Origin: Asticcacaulis aquaticus
GTDB taxonomy: Bacteria; Pseudomonadota; Alphaproteobacteria; Caulobacterales; Caulobacteraceae
Length of the DNA stretch: 64,000 nucleotides
Assembly: GCF_028550415.1 (NCBI RefSeq)
Contig: NZ_JAQQKX010000004.1
Coordinates: forward strand, 62,001 to 126,000
Direction: 5' to 3'
Shown here: positions 49,491 to 59,337 of the stretch, piece after piece
Position numbering within the stretch: position 1 is the stretch's first letter
How the letters are laid out: each line of letters starts with the position of its first letter
Program-made: the position numbers and the translations under genes
Notes under the pieces: generated by a model
The model's database searches: none
Told to the model about the DNA's origin: nothing
What the model saw: the letters and a program-made list of their open reading frames with translations, nothing else

Positions 49491-52400
49491 TCAATGGCCG
49501 CCGATTTCGGCGAGCCTGAGATTTACTAAAGTCTCGCTTAAGGGCGTCAGTTTCGGGCCGTCCGTCCACAAAAGCGCGGCCTCGATCCGGTGGTGGGGAT
49601 AGATTTGCCGAAGCAGCGCGACATAGCCGGCCATCTGACGCTGATAATCGACGGCGGCCTCGTCCGCCGAATCGGGCGCGGGCCGATTCGATTTATAGTC
49701 GATGACCAGCACACGATCCGCCTCGACCACCAGCCGATCGATGCGGCCCGACATGAACACCGCGTCTCCGCGCTCATTGACACCGATCTGCCCGGCCAGC
49801 GCCACTTCCGGCCGCGATTTCGGCCCGAACGCCTCGGCAAAACGCACATCGTTCAGCACGCCGAACACCGCGCTATGGATTTCCTCGCGCTGGGTGTCGT
49901 CGAGGTCCGGTTGCTTGGCCAGCCAGGCGCGCGCCACGGTGTCGCGCCGCGCCTCGGGAAGTTCCGGCAGAATCTCGAACAGCTTATGGATCTTGATACC
50001 GCGCCCGAACCGTCCCAGCCCCGGCAACCCGGCCAGAGGCGACGGCGCCCGGTCGCTGGCGGTGCGGTCGTCATCACTTAACTGCGACACCGAGCGCCAA
50101 ATAATGTCCGCCTCCGGGTCATCCATGGGCGGAGCGGTGATAAAGGCCGGTAGCGGCGCGTCCGGCATCCCTATCCCGGCCTCGGCGGTCATAAGGCCCG
50201 CGCGCTGCCCATAAACCAGAACCTGCGTGCCGTCCGCCGGTTCGGCGTCCTTCGCCACGCCGAAATCGACGCGCGTTTCCATGTCGACGGCGATCACATC
50301 GGGTAGGCGGGCAAAACCGTCCGCCGCCAGATCGTACCAGTCGGGGAACAGACCGCGGGGTGAAGTCTTGCCGCGATAGCCACACAGGGTCAGGCGGTCA
50401 CGCGCCCGCGTCAGGGCCACGTAAAACAGACGCAAGCCCTCTTTTGCCTCGCGGTCGCTGCGCGCCGACTTGATCTGCGTCACCGCATCGGGGTCGAAGT
50501 GTTTGCCGCGCGAGGAGAGGAAGATATCGGCCGCATCGGACATCACCAGCAGATCGTCCTTCTGCGTCGACTTGAACCCCGGCGCCATCGGCAATATGAC
50601 CCATGGCGCTTCGAGGCCTTTCGATCCGTGCACGGTCATAACCCGTACGCGGTCGCCGCCCTCTTCCTGCTCACGCTTGATATCCGTGGCGTTGAATTCG
50701 CACAGATTGAGGAAGGTGATCAGGCCGATATCGCCGACGCCTTCGCCCTTGAGCGCCAGATTCAGCGTCTCGTCCAGCACGTCTTCGCATTCCACCCCCA
50801 GCCGCGTGACGAAGCGCTGACGCTGGGTGCGGCCGTCCGGATCGCGGCGGTTGAGGATACGCCCCAGCAGGTCGAAGGCCGTGCGGTCCGGGGCCTCGCT
50901 CAGGACCCAGCCGAGGAAATTCCGGGCGGCGGAAAAGCGCGGATTCTCGTCCGCCCGCCTCCCCAGCGCCTGCCACAGACGCGTCTCCGGTGTGCGTGCC
51001 AGATCGTAAAGGTCGTCCTCGCTCAGGTCGCACAGGGGACTGCGCAGCACACAGGCCAGGGACAGACTGTCGCCCGGTTGCAGACAGAAACGCATCAACG
51101 CCCGCAAATCCTGAAAGGCGATATGGTCGCCCAGCTTCAGCCGGTCGGCGCCCGACACCGCCACTCCGGCCATTTTCAGTTCACGGATGATATGCTCGAA
51201 CAGGGCATCGCGTTTGCGCACCAGAATAAGGACATCACCGGCGTGCATGGGTCGCGCGGTACGCGTTCCCTTGTCGATAACGCTGCGCCCCAGATCGATT
51301 TCACGGCGAATATGGAAGGCCAATTGCTGCGCCAGACGCTTGGCCGGGGCCGCCGCCGAGGCATCGACCGGCTCGATATCGGCATCGTCCTCATCGAGGT
51401 CCGGCACAGGCAACGGGAAGACCGGCGGCCATAGCTCGACCGTGGCCGCACGCTCACCGCGTTTCGCCTCGTGAACGATCTTTTCCGCGGTGAAGTTCAG
51501 CGCTTCGGACAGGTCCGGCGCGTCGAATACCGCGTCCACCGCCCCCAGCACCTGCGGCAGGGAACGCCAGCTTTGCACCAGTTGCGGTACGACGAAGCGC
51601 TTGCCCGCCGCTTCCGCGCGCTGCTGATAATAGTGGCGCATCCCCAGAAACAGGTCGGGCTTGGCCCCCTGAAACCCATAGATAGATTGCTTTTCATCGC
51701 CCACCGCAAAGACCGTCCGCCCGGCATTGGCCACAGACGAGACAGAGCCTTCGCCCGCGAAGAACTCCTCGGTCAGGGCCTTGACGATATCCCACTGATC
51801 GCCCGACGTATCCTGTCCTTCGTCGACCAGAACGTGCTCCAGTCCGCCATCCATCTTGAACAGCACCCATTGCGACATCGAACCGTCCGCCAGCAGACGT
51901 TTGGCCAGGCCGATCAGGTCCTGAAAATCGAGCGCCCCGGTCTGCCGCTTCAAACCCTGATAGATACGGCTGAAATCGGTGAACAGCAGAAGGGCATCCA
52001 GCGTATTCAGCGCCGTTTCCGCCGCCTTGCGTTGCGCGACGACGTCCGCGAAGGTCACCCGCATCCGGTCCAGCCAGTCGCGGTCGTATTGCGCGCTTTT
52101 GGTCGAGCACAGGTCTTTGCGCGGGCCGTGCGTGCCGGTGTAGAAAATCTTATAGAACGTGTCGAAATCGAACGGGTCGCCATTCAGGGCGGCCTCCCGC
52201 AGGGTCAGCAACGTGACCGACAGGTCCTGATTGCCTTTGGTGCTGATCGTCGCCAGCGACCGCGCCAGTTCGGCGATCTCGTCCCAGTCGAGCGTCGCGG
52301 CAAACCGATCGACAACCTGATCCGGCGTTATCGGCGCATCCAGCCCCAGCCGTGCGAAGACATGGACGCTCAGCGGCGTGCCGGCGGCCTCGGCCTGCAC

Positions 52401-52982
52401 GGCATCGAGTTGCGTAACGATGGCATCGTGCTGATGGATGAACTGGTTGAGCAACTGCTCGAACTTCTGCCCTTTCAGTCCACGGATCAACCGATCGCGA
52501 TAGGGCGCGTCGGGCAGGGTCAGGACCGCATCAAGGGCCTTTTGCGACAGGTCTTTCGCCACCAGATCGTCGAGCACCTGAAACGACGGGCTCAGTCCCG
52601 CCTCCAGCGGAAATCGCCGCAACAGCTTTTCGCAAAAGGCGTGGATGGTCTGGATTTTCAGCCCGCCCGGCGTCTCCAGCGCCCGCGCGAACAGGGCCCG
52701 CGCCTTGGACAGGTCGGCGGGATTTTCATCGATGGCGACCAGTTCCGCCGCCAGTTTTTCGTCCTCGGCGACCGCCCAGCCGCCCAGCCGTTCATAGAGT
52801 CGCCCCTGCATTTCGGCGGCCGCCGCCTTGGTATAGGTCACACACAGGACGTGTTCCGGCCGCGCCCCGCGCAGCAGCAGGCGGGCGACGCGATTGACCA
52901 GGGTCGAGGTCTTGCCCGACCCGGCATTGGCCGTCAGGAAGCACGATACCTCAGGGTCGGCGGCAGCGTTTTGCGGGTTCAT
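49491..52982 (-). CDS. addA: double-strand break repair helicase-nuclease AddA
   Basis: AddA with AddB resects DNA ends for RecA, taking the place of RecBCD. The 1163-residue protein is a UvrD-type helicase with Walker A ANAGSGKT at 18-25, motif Ia VTYTKAAAAEM, motif II HVLVDEGQDTSGDQW, VFAVGDEKQSIYGFQGA, and motif VI FYVALTRARDRL. A C-terminal RecB-type nuclease has VLVIDYKSNRPAP. The alphaproteobacterial form is usually about 1150-1200 residues. Its ATG overlaps the addB stop by 4 bp. Confidence 0.95.
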   Translation of the reverse strand: MNPQNAAADPEVSCFLTANAGSGKTSTLVNRVARLLLRGARPEHVLCVTYTKAAAAEMQGRLYERLGGWAVAEDEKLAAELVAIDENPADLSKARALFARALETPGGLKIQTIHAFCEKLLRRFPLEAGLSPSFQVLDDLVAKDLSQKALDAVLTLPDAPYRDRLIRGLKGQKFEQLLNQFIHQHDAIVTQLDAVQAEAAGTPLSVHVFARLGLDAPITPDQVVDRFAATLDWDEIAELARSLATISTKGNQDLSVTLLTLREAALNGDPFDFDTFYKIFYTGTHGPRKDLCSTKSAQYDRDWLDRMRVTFADVVAQRKAAETALNTLDALLLFTDFSRIYQGLKRQTGALDFQDLIGLAKRLLADGSMSQWVLFKMDGGLEHVLVDEGQDTSGDQWDIVKALTEEFFAGEGSVSSVANAGRTVFAVGDEKQSIYGFQGAKPDLFLGMRHYYQQRAEAAGKRFVVPQLVQSWRSLPQVLGAVDAVFDAPDLSEALNFTAEKIVHEAKRGERAATVELWPPVFPLPVPDLDEDDADIEPVDASAAAPAKRLAQQLAFHIRREIDLGRSVIDKGTRTARPMHAGDVLILVRKRDALFEHIIRELKMAGVAVSGADRLKLGDHIAFQDLRALMRFCLQPGDSLSLACVLRSPLCDLSEDDLYDLARTPETRLWQALGRRADENPRFSAARNFLGWVLSEAPDRTAFDLLGRILNRRDPDGRTQRQRFVTRLGVECEDVLDETLNLALKGEGVGDIGLITFLNLCEFNATDIKREQEEGGDRVRVMTVHGSKGLEAPWVILPMAPGFKSTQKDDLLVMSDAADIFLSSRGKHFDPDAVTQIKSARSDREAKEGLRLFYVALTRARDRLTLCGYRGKTSPRGLFPDWYDLAADGFARLPDVIAVDMETRVDFGVAKDAEPADGTQVLVYGQRAGLMTAEAGIGMPDAPLPAFITAPPMDDPEADIIWRSVSQLSDDDRTASDRAPSPLAGLPGLGRFGRGIKIHKLFEILPELPEARRDTVARAWLAKQPDLDDTQREEIHSAVFGVLNDVRFAEAFGPKSRPEVALAGQIGVNERGDAVFMSGRIDRLVVEADRVLVIDYKSNRPAPDSADEAAVDYQRQMAGYVALLRQIYPHHRIEAALLWTDGPKLTPLSETLVNLRLAEIGGH

Positions 52983-55900
52983 TCGCCCTCCTCCCCGAAG
53001 CCTTCGGACCCGTCAATCTCCTTGTCGCCCAGCACGTGCCATTCATAGAGCCGCGCCAGTTGATCGTAATCGCCGCCACGCTCCAGGCGGAATTGCGGGG
53101 CGCGCCACGACACATAGCCCTGGGACGGATTTTCGTACTGGCCGAGACGCTCTTTGACGCGGATCAAAGCGCGATCGGCCATTTCGTCCGTAGTCAGCGG
53201 ATTTTTCTTGTCGAAGACCACGCGTTCCTTCACCGCATCGGACGACAGGCGCACATAGCTGAGCGTCCCCAGCCCCTTGGCGCGATGAGATGCCTCCAGC
53301 CCCTCGAACGTGCCATATTTCAGGATCGCCGCCGTCAGGGTCAATTGCGGGTAAAAACCGGCCAGCACGGCCTTGGGTGACGGGGGCTGACCGGTCTTGA
53401 AATCGAGTATGTCCATGCCGCCGTCATGGATCTCGACGCGGTCGGCCTTGGCGTTGATCACAAACTCGCCGCGCGGCAGGGTAAAGCTGAGCTGACCGGC
53501 CTTTTCGATCAGCAATCGCGGTTTCGCTGCCCGCCGCCCGGCCTCGAAACGGACGAATTCACGTGCCAGATCGGGGAAAAGCGGACGCTGCAGGGCCAGT
53601 TGCGCCTCGCTGAGATTTTCGGCGCGCAGACGGGCTTCCAGCATCTCGCAGAACAGGGCCTCGCCCGCCGCCCCGAGCGGTGTGTCGGACTGCGCAAAGG
53701 CCTCAGCGACGGCATGGATCGCTGTCCCGCGGCGCAGGGCCTCGAAGGGTTCGTTGGGCCGGTCGAGCGGTTTCAGATTCAGGATATAGTGCGCATAGAT
53801 GGCGTAAGGATCGCGTTCCAGCGTCTCGATCCGCGTAACCGAAAGCTTGCGCGGCCGCACCTCGACCGGCGGCGCCGGACGGGGGCGCATGGCGGGTTTC
53901 AGGCTGTCCGGCGCCGTTGCGATGGCCGCGTCCATACGCCGGGCATAGTCGAGCCATCGGCGGTCGCCGGGCACCTTTTCGCCCGCCCCGCCGACCAGGG
54001 TATCCAGCCGCCACAGCCAGCGCGACCGCACCTGTGGTTCGCCTTCGCGACGGTTGCGGGTGATCAGCCATACGTCGGGACCGCAGGCCGCCTGAACGAA
54101 GTCGTGCGCCGACAATCCAGTACGCCGTTCGGGCGACGGCAGGCCCAGAGTCTTGCGCATCGGACGTGACAGGAACGGGTCGATTTCGGCGGCTTGCGGC
54201 CATACCCCTTCTTCGAGCCCGGCCAGTATGACCCGGTCAGCCGAAAACATCCGCGCTTCGATGGCCCCCAGAATCGACAAACGCGGATGGGTGTGTCCCC
54301 CCGTCCGTACCGTGGTCGTCCGCAGGGCGTGACGCAGAATATCGGCAAAGACCTGGTCGTCTTCGACAGCATAGGTCTCGCCTTCGCTCAGCAGGTCCGA
54401 CAGGAGCGCCGCGGCCGAGGCACCGGCGGCCCCCTGCCACAAAATCTGCCCCTCGTCAGCCGCCAGACCCTCCGCGCGACGGATAAAGGCCCTCACATAG
54501 TCGGACAGGTCTGTCTTTGTGCTTTCCGACGTCGTAACCGCGCCGACATAGTCCTCCCACAGGGCGGCGGCCTCGAATCTTTGCGTGGCGATCAGCCGTT
54601 CACGCACTTCAGCGAAGGATTTGGGTTTGGCACCCCGAAGCCCCTTGATATCCAGATCGTCCAGACGCGCGTCCCGGGCAAATCGCGACAAGGGATTACG
54701 CAGCAGACTCAGCAGCGTCGCGGCATCGAACGGATCGAGGCTCAGGTCGAGCACATCATGAAAGAAGCGCCCCACGGGCGCATGAATCAGGGCATCCCCC
54801 GCCGAAGAATCCGCCGCCAGCCCCCAGCGCGACAGGCGCGCCGACACGCGCCGCGACAACGTAATGTCCGGCGTGATCAGGGCCACGGTCTTGTCCGGCG
54901 TGTCCAGCGCTTCGCGCATCAAAAGCGCAATGACCGCCGCCGCCTCTTCATCGTTGCGACCTTCCAGATGATTGAGACCGCTCAGGCCATCGGTAATCGC
55001 CGTCGACGATCCGGCTTTCAGGGCGTCGATCTGGGTGCGCCAGTCCTTGGTCGCCTCGGCGGGCCGCAGGGCCTCGTTGATCAGGCGACGCCGCGCCAGC
55101 CGCTGCCGGTCGGCCTCGACCGAAGCGGGCCAGATTCGCACCGTGTCACGTGAAACCCCATGCCGGTCCAGCAAGCGTTTGAGGGCGGCCTGCGGGTGCG
55201 AATCCTCGATCTGCGCCCAGACATCGTCGGCCAGCGACGCGTCAAGGCCCGGCAGAATCACCGCCCCCTGAGGCAGCTTGGAGATGACCCCCATCAGGTC
55301 GGCCATGGACGGCGCCGTACCGGTGGACCCGGCCAGCAGGAGCGGCGTAGCGGGCGGATGCGCGTCGAACTGCTCCGCCAGCCGCCGGATCAGCAGGGCC
55401 CGGCGCTGGCTGGGGTCCATCAGGCCCAGTTCGCTCAGGCGTCGCGGCCACAGATCGACCACGATCGACAGGAAGCGCGCCGAAACCTGCCAATGTTCGG
55501 CCCAGGCCTCCAGTGCGCCGTGCGTCTGCTCCGGATCATGGACCAGACGCTCCAGCTTCGGCCCCGCATCGATCTCTTCGAGAGCCAGAGAATCGAAAAA
55601 GCCCGCGAGGGAATCGGCCAGCTCCAGCGCCGTGCGTGCTGTCAGCGGCTGGGGCGATTCGAAATGCGCGCGCACCAGCTTGGCGAGCTCGAACCGTCGG
55701 CGCGTCGGCGACAAGGCCGGCGGCAGGTCAAGCGCCAGATATTCGAGATCGAACGGCGGCTCGCCTTCATCAAGATCACCGATGGCGCGCACCTGAGGCA
55801 GCAACAAGGCCCCGGTCCGGCACTGATCGGTAAAGGCTCGCGCCATGGCCCGTGCGCCACGCCGCGTCGGCGTCAGGATCTGCGCCGACGACAGCTCTTC

Positions 55901-56008
55901 GCCGAGCGTCTCGCACAGGCCGCGCGCCAGATCGTCGAGAAACGGACGCCCCGGCGGGATCGAAAACCACCGCGGAGCCGGATAGACGAACAGGTCTGTC
56001 TTAGCCAC
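52979..56008 (-). CDS. addB: double-strand break repair protein AddB
   Basis: AddB is the partner subunit of AddA. The 1009-residue protein has a degenerate helicase-like N-terminal part (LTPTRRGARAMARAF, LLLAGSTGTAPSM) and a C-terminal PD-(D/E)XK nuclease (INAKADRVEIHDGGMDILDF then KTGQPP). The four cysteines that hold the iron-sulfur cluster in Bacillus AddB are absent: the last 200 residues contain none. This matches what I recall of the alphaproteobacterial form. Its start overlaps the murU stop by 8 bp and its end overlaps addA. Confidence 0.93.
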   Translation of the reverse strand: MAKTDLFVYPAPRWFSIPPGRPFLDDLARGLCETLGEELSSAQILTPTRRGARAMARAFTDQCRTGALLLPQVRAIGDLDEGEPPFDLEYLALDLPPALSPTRRRFELAKLVRAHFESPQPLTARTALELADSLAGFFDSLALEEIDAGPKLERLVHDPEQTHGALEAWAEHWQVSARFLSIVVDLWPRRLSELGLMDPSQRRALLIRRLAEQFDAHPPATPLLLAGSTGTAPSMADLMGVISKLPQGAVILPGLDASLADDVWAQIEDSHPQAALKRLLDRHGVSRDTVRIWPASVEADRQRLARRRLINEALRPAEATKDWRTQIDALKAGSSTAITDGLSGLNHLEGRNDEEAAAVIALLMREALDTPDKTVALITPDITLSRRVSARLSRWGLAADSSAGDALIHAPVGRFFHDVLDLSLDPFDAATLLSLLRNPLSRFARDARLDDLDIKGLRGAKPKSFAEVRERLIATQRFEAAALWEDYVGAVTTSESTKTDLSDYVRAFIRRAEGLAADEGQILWQGAAGASAAALLSDLLSEGETYAVEDDQVFADILRHALRTTTVRTGGHTHPRLSILGAIEARMFSADRVILAGLEEGVWPQAAEIDPFLSRPMRKTLGLPSPERRTGLSAHDFVQAACGPDVWLITRNRREGEPQVRSRWLWRLDTLVGGAGEKVPGDRRWLDYARRMDAAIATAPDSLKPAMRPRPAPPVEVRPRKLSVTRIETLERDPYAIYAHYILNLKPLDRPNEPFEALRRGTAIHAVAEAFAQSDTPLGAAGEALFCEMLEARLRAENLSEAQLALQRPLFPDLAREFVRFEAGRRAAKPRLLIEKAGQLSFTLPRGEFVINAKADRVEIHDGGMDILDFKTGQPPSPKAVLAGFYPQLTLTAAILKYGTFEGLEASHRAKGLGTLSYVRLSSDAVKERVVFDKKNPLTTDEMADRALIRVKERLGQYENPSQGYVSWRAPQFRLERGGDYDQLARLYEWHVLGDKEIDGSEGFGEEGE

Positions 56009-56717
56009 GCGCCAGTCTCACTTCCGCCGCTGCGCGGGCCGCCGGATCGCCGACGTGCATCCAGTCGCCCTGCAGGGTTGCGCCGAACAGTTTGCCTTCG
56101 GCGGCCTTGGCGCGCCAGATCGGCGTCAGCGAAAAGGCGTCCGCCGGAACGCGGTCGGCGATGTCGGGATGCGTAATGTGGACGCCCATATAGTTGAAGG
56201 GCGCGGTTTTGGATTCGCCGCGAAAGGTCAGTCGTCCGTCATCGGACAAAAAGAAGTCACCCGCCCCGTCGAAGCCCGACGACCGCGCCATATCGGCGAG
56301 CAGCAGTCGCGCCGCCATGCGCTCGGGGTCCCAGCCCTCGATCAGGGCCCGGATCGCTCCATCCGTGCCCCCATCCTCGATCCAAACGCTGTCGATATTG
56401 GCGACCAGTATGGGGTCGTCCCCCAGCAGGGGCCGGGCTTTTTTCAGACCGCCCCCGGTTTCGAGCAAGGCGTCGCGCTCGTCAGAAATCACCACCTCGA
56501 CATCCGTGCGGCGACGCAGGTGCGCCTCCAGCCGATCGGCAAAATAGTGGACATTGACCACGCACCGCTCGACCCCTGCGCCGATCAGCCGGTCGATCAT
56601 ATGGTCGATCAGGGCGCGTCCGCCCACCTCGACCAGCGCCTTCGAGCGGTCGTCGGTCAGGGGCCGCATCCGCGTCCCCAGCCCGGCCGCCAGTACGAAT
56701 GCGGTTCGGATCGTCAC
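56001..56717 (-). CDS. murU: nucleotidyltransferase, N-acetylmuramate-1-phosphate uridylyltransferase (MurU)
   Basis: The 238-residue protein is a sugar-1-phosphate nucleotidyltransferase with the N-terminal LAAGLGTRMRPLTDDRSKAL, VVNVHYFADRLEAHL and ANIDSVW motifs. Next to amgK it is best read as MurU, which turns MurNAc-1-phosphate into UDP-MurNAc in the cell-wall recycling route that bypasses MurA and fosfomycin. The start is GTG at 56717, whose bases overlap the amgK stop (GTGA). A longer reading frame from 56807 lies inside amgK. Confidence 0.88.
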   Translation of the reverse strand: MTIRTAFVLAAGLGTRMRPLTDDRSKALVEVGGRALIDHMIDRLIGAGVERCVVNVHYFADRLEAHLRRRTDVEVVISDERDALLETGGGLKKARPLLGDDPILVANIDSVWIEDGGTDGAIRALIEGWDPERMAARLLLADMARSSGFDGAGDFFLSDDGRLTFRGESKTAPFNYMGVHITHPDIADRVPADAFSLTPIWRAKAAEGKLFGATLQGDWMHVGDPAARAAAEVRLARG

Positions 56718-57787
56718 GACAGCTTGTCTCCGAAACCATTGGCCGTAAACCAGTCGCGCACCGCCGCCATGCCCGGTGCGGCGAGGTTCCGCCCCAGATG
56801 CCCCCACATGCGCGGGATGAAAGCCTCGTAGCGCGGCTTGCCGTCACGGGCGATCAGGCGCGCAAAAATGCCGAGAATGCGCGCCTCGTTCATCGCGGCC
56901 AGCGCGGTATAGTTCTGCATGAAGGCCTCACGATCCACCTCCGGTCGCAGGGTGAAATAGTGATCGAGACAGAGCGCTTCCAGTTCCGGCGGCACGTCGC
57001 GGCGGGCGTCCTGAAGCAGGGAATGCAGATCCCAGCTGGGGTGGCCCTTCAGGCAGTCCTGAAAATCGATCATGCCGACACGGGCAACCCCCGCGCGGTC
57101 GCGCAGCCAGAGCAGGTTTTCCGCATGGTAGTCGCGATGGATGAACACCGTGGCTTCGGCTGCGGCGCGCGCCTGCAATGGGGCCCACAGCGCCTCCCAT
57201 TCGGCCAGGGCCGAGGCGGAAAGCGCCACCGACGGATCATATTTCGGATACCACTCGATAAACAGGTCCACTCCCGTTTTCAGGGCCAGCGCGTCATAGG
57301 CCAGAAGCGGCCAGCCGGCGACGTCGACGGGCGGCGTCACCCGATGCAGTTGCGCCAGCGCCGCCACGGCCTCCAGATAGAGCGGTGCCTCAGGTTCGCC
57401 CCCTTCGATCAGGCGCGCAAACAGGCCATCGCCGAGGTCTTCGAGGATGAGGAAGCCGTTTTGTGCATCGAAATCGCGCAGTTTCGGTGCCGATAGTCCG
57501 TGCTCTGACAGATAGGTCGCCGCACCGACAAAGGCTTCGATCCGCCCCGCCGCCAGACGCGCCGACGCGTTGTAGCCCAGGGCCTTGCGCTCGGCGGGCG
57601 TGGCGTCGGGCGGACACGGCTGCGATTCCAGCGCCGGGGCCTGATCCATCAGCATCAGGGTCGAACCATCCGTGTGCACCAGCCGCTCATAGCGCCGCGT
57701 CGAGGCGTCGCCCGGCAGCGGATCGCGCCGCCAATCGCCCAGACCCGCGGCCTGAAGAAACTGAACGCGTAAATCTTCCCGGGTCAT
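56714..57787 (-). CDS. amgK: anomeric MurNAc/GlcNAc kinase (AmgK)
   Basis: This aminoglycoside phosphotransferase-fold kinase has 357 residues, the catalytic loop FIHRDYHAENLLWL and the metal-binding MIDFQDCLKG. The N-terminal PLPGDASTRRYERL is typical of AmgK. The family phosphorylates the anomeric carbon of MurNAc, giving the MurU substrate. The adjacent murU gene makes this assignment strong. The ATG overlaps the tsaE stop (ATGA). Confidence 0.88.
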   Translation of the reverse strand: MTREDLRVQFLQAAGLGDWRRDPLPGDASTRRYERLVHTDGSTLMLMDQAPALESQPCPPDATPAERKALGYNASARLAAGRIEAFVGAATYLSEHGLSAPKLRDFDAQNGFLILEDLGDGLFARLIEGGEPEAPLYLEAVAALAQLHRVTPPVDVAGWPLLAYDALALKTGVDLFIEWYPKYDPSVALSASALAEWEALWAPLQARAAAEATVFIHRDYHAENLLWLRDRAGVARVGMIDFQDCLKGHPSWDLHSLLQDARRDVPPELEALCLDHYFTLRPEVDREAFMQNYTALAAMNEARILGIFARLIARDGKPRYEAFIPRMWGHLGRNLAAPGMAAVRDWFTANGFGDKLS

Positions 57788-58230
57788 CCTGCCACCTGTT
57801 CCGGCCGGGTCAGGCTGACCGAACGGCCCGCGTCACCCGCCTCATTGACCTGCTGTTTTAGGCGCACCACCCATGGCGCGTCAAAGCCCAAATGCCCCAG
57901 CCGCTGCGGCCATTCGATCAGGCAGATATGGGTCTCGGCCAGTTCGAACAGGCCGACCTCATATATTTCTTCCGGGTCGGTCAGGCGATAGAGGTCGAAA
58001 TGGGCAATATCGACGCTTTGGCCCTCATAGGTCTGGACTAGTGTAAAGGTCGGCGACGGCACGTCTTCGTCGGGCGAGGTCAGAGCGCGGATCAGGCCCC
58101 GCGCCAGGGTCGATTTCCCCGCCCCCAGATCGCCGAGCAGATAGACCACGTCCCCCGCCTTCAGTTCACCGGCCAGCCACGCGCCATAGGCGATGGTTTC
58201 CGCCTCGTCTTTGAGAAAGGTGTCGCTCAT
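57784..58230 (-). CDS. tsaE: tRNA threonylcarbamoyladenosine biosynthesis ATPase TsaE
   Basis: TsaE works with TsaB, TsaD and TsaC to make the t6A37 modification of tRNA. The 148-residue protein has the P-loop GDLGAGKST at 33-41, PSPTFTLVQTYE and HFDLYRL. The ATG at 58230 overlaps the stop of the acyltransferase gene by 4 bp, and its own stop overlaps amgK by 4 bp. It therefore sits in a chain of overlapping genes. Confidence 0.94.
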   Translation of the reverse strand: MSDTFLKDEAETIAYGAWLAGELKAGDVVYLLGDLGAGKSTLARGLIRALTSPDEDVPSPTFTLVQTYEGQSVDIAHFDLYRLTDPEEIYEVGLFELAETHICLIEWPQRLGHLGFDAPWVVRLKQQVNEAGDAGRSVSLTRPEQVAG

Positions 58231-59078
58231 AGGGCCGCCTTGTCCGGATCGTCGCGCAGGTCGCGCTCGATATAGACCTTCAGGCGGTCGCACAACAAGC
58301 CGGTTTCCATATCCAGTTTCTCCGGCGCCAGGACCGGCCCGACGGTCAGGTCGAACCGCTTGCCCGCCTTGTTCAGCAGTTCATGAAACAGGGTGATGTC
58401 GCGCAATTCCGGCGAGAAGCGGTTGAAAGTGTGGAACCAGACCGAGTCAGGTCCGGCGACGTGGATCGGTACGATCGGTGCCGCGTATTTCTGCGCCAGA
58501 GACACCGCCGTCGTCGCCCACGGCGGATCGCTCAACCGGCCCTGCGCATCGCGTCGCGCCAGCCGTCCGGCAGGGAACAGCACCACGCAGCGCTCGGCGT
58601 CAAAGGCATCTCTGGCCGCCAGCAGCGTGGCGCGCGTCTTTTCCCGCGTGCGTTTGACCTCGACCCATTCGACGGGGATAATGACCTCGCTCAGGCGCGG
58701 GCTGACCCGCAACGCATCGGCATTGGCAAAGAAAATCGCGTCCCCCCGCACCCGCCGCAGCGCGTCGTAAACCGCGACGCCATCGGCAATACCGGTCGGA
58801 TGATTGCAGAGAACGACGCAGCGCCCGGTTTTCGGGATACGGTCGATATGGCTGACCGCCGTGTCGAGCGACAGCAGGCGCGACACATGGGCCAGCGCGT
58901 CCTCCCCCGGCAAATCCGCAATCGCATCGGCCATGGCGACCGCCTTGCCGTAACCGAGCACGCCATAAAGCACCGGCTTGACGACCGGCCATGCCGCCGA
59001 AGCAACCAGTTTCGGGGCGCGTTCCTGAATGAGTTCCTCGACGATGTGCATGGCGCGATCATGCCCGTGTTCGTTCAC
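58227..59078 (-). CDS. lysophospholipid acyltransferase family protein
   Basis: The 283-residue protein carries a PlsC-type acyltransferase block: CNHPTGIADG (the His-Asp active site, with one residue more between H and D than in classical NHxxxxD) and a downstream VLFPAGRLARRD substrate-binding motif. Membership in the HPxGxxDG subgroup, which includes ornithine-lipid and hemolysin-type acyltransferases, is likely. The acyl acceptor is unknown. It is the first gene of the tsaE-amgK-murU-addB-addA chain. Confidence 0.82.
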   Translation of the reverse strand: MNEHGHDRAMHIVEELIQERAPKLVASAAWPVVKPVLYGVLGYGKAVAMADAIADLPGEDALAHVSRLLSLDTAVSHIDRIPKTGRCVVLCNHPTGIADGVAVYDALRRVRGDAIFFANADALRVSPRLSEVIIPVEWVEVKRTREKTRATLLAARDAFDAERCVVLFPAGRLARRDAQGRLSDPPWATTAVSLAQKYAAPIVPIHVAGPDSVWFHTFNRFSPELRDITLFHELLNKAGKRFDLTVGPVLAPEKLDMETGLLCDRLKVYIERDLRDDPDKAAL

Positions 59079-59124
59079 GGATCAAGTCTGTTTTCCCCGG
59101 TGAAAATTACGGCTATAGAGGCAT

Positions 59125-59262
59125 ATGCCTTCAACCGAACCGCAGAATCCCCACACAAGTCTCGATCGGCGACAGATAAAATCGCGCCTGTGGTACGGAC
59201 TTTTGTGGTTTGCCGCCCTCACCGGGACCATAATCGGCGTTCTCGCCCTGCTCGGCGGCTGA
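59125..59262 (+). CDS. small membrane protein, 45 residues
   Basis: An ATG with AGAGG a few bases upstream opens a 45-residue frame. A charged N-terminal part (about residues 1-20, with SLDRRQIKSRLW) is followed by one hydrophobic segment, WFAALTGTIIGVLALLGG, ending at TGA. The gene fits between two oppositely oriented neighbours, and its composition is that of a typical single-pass small protein. I have no family name for it. Confidence 0.5.
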   Translation: MPSTEPQNPHTSLDRRQIKSRLWYGLLWFAALTGTIIGVLALLGG

Positions 59263-59337
59263 ATTCGTTAACCAAAGTCTTAACAGCCGCCCCGGTTCGC
59301 GCTTATAGTGCCGCCTTCAAGAGGGGCAACCGGCGGC

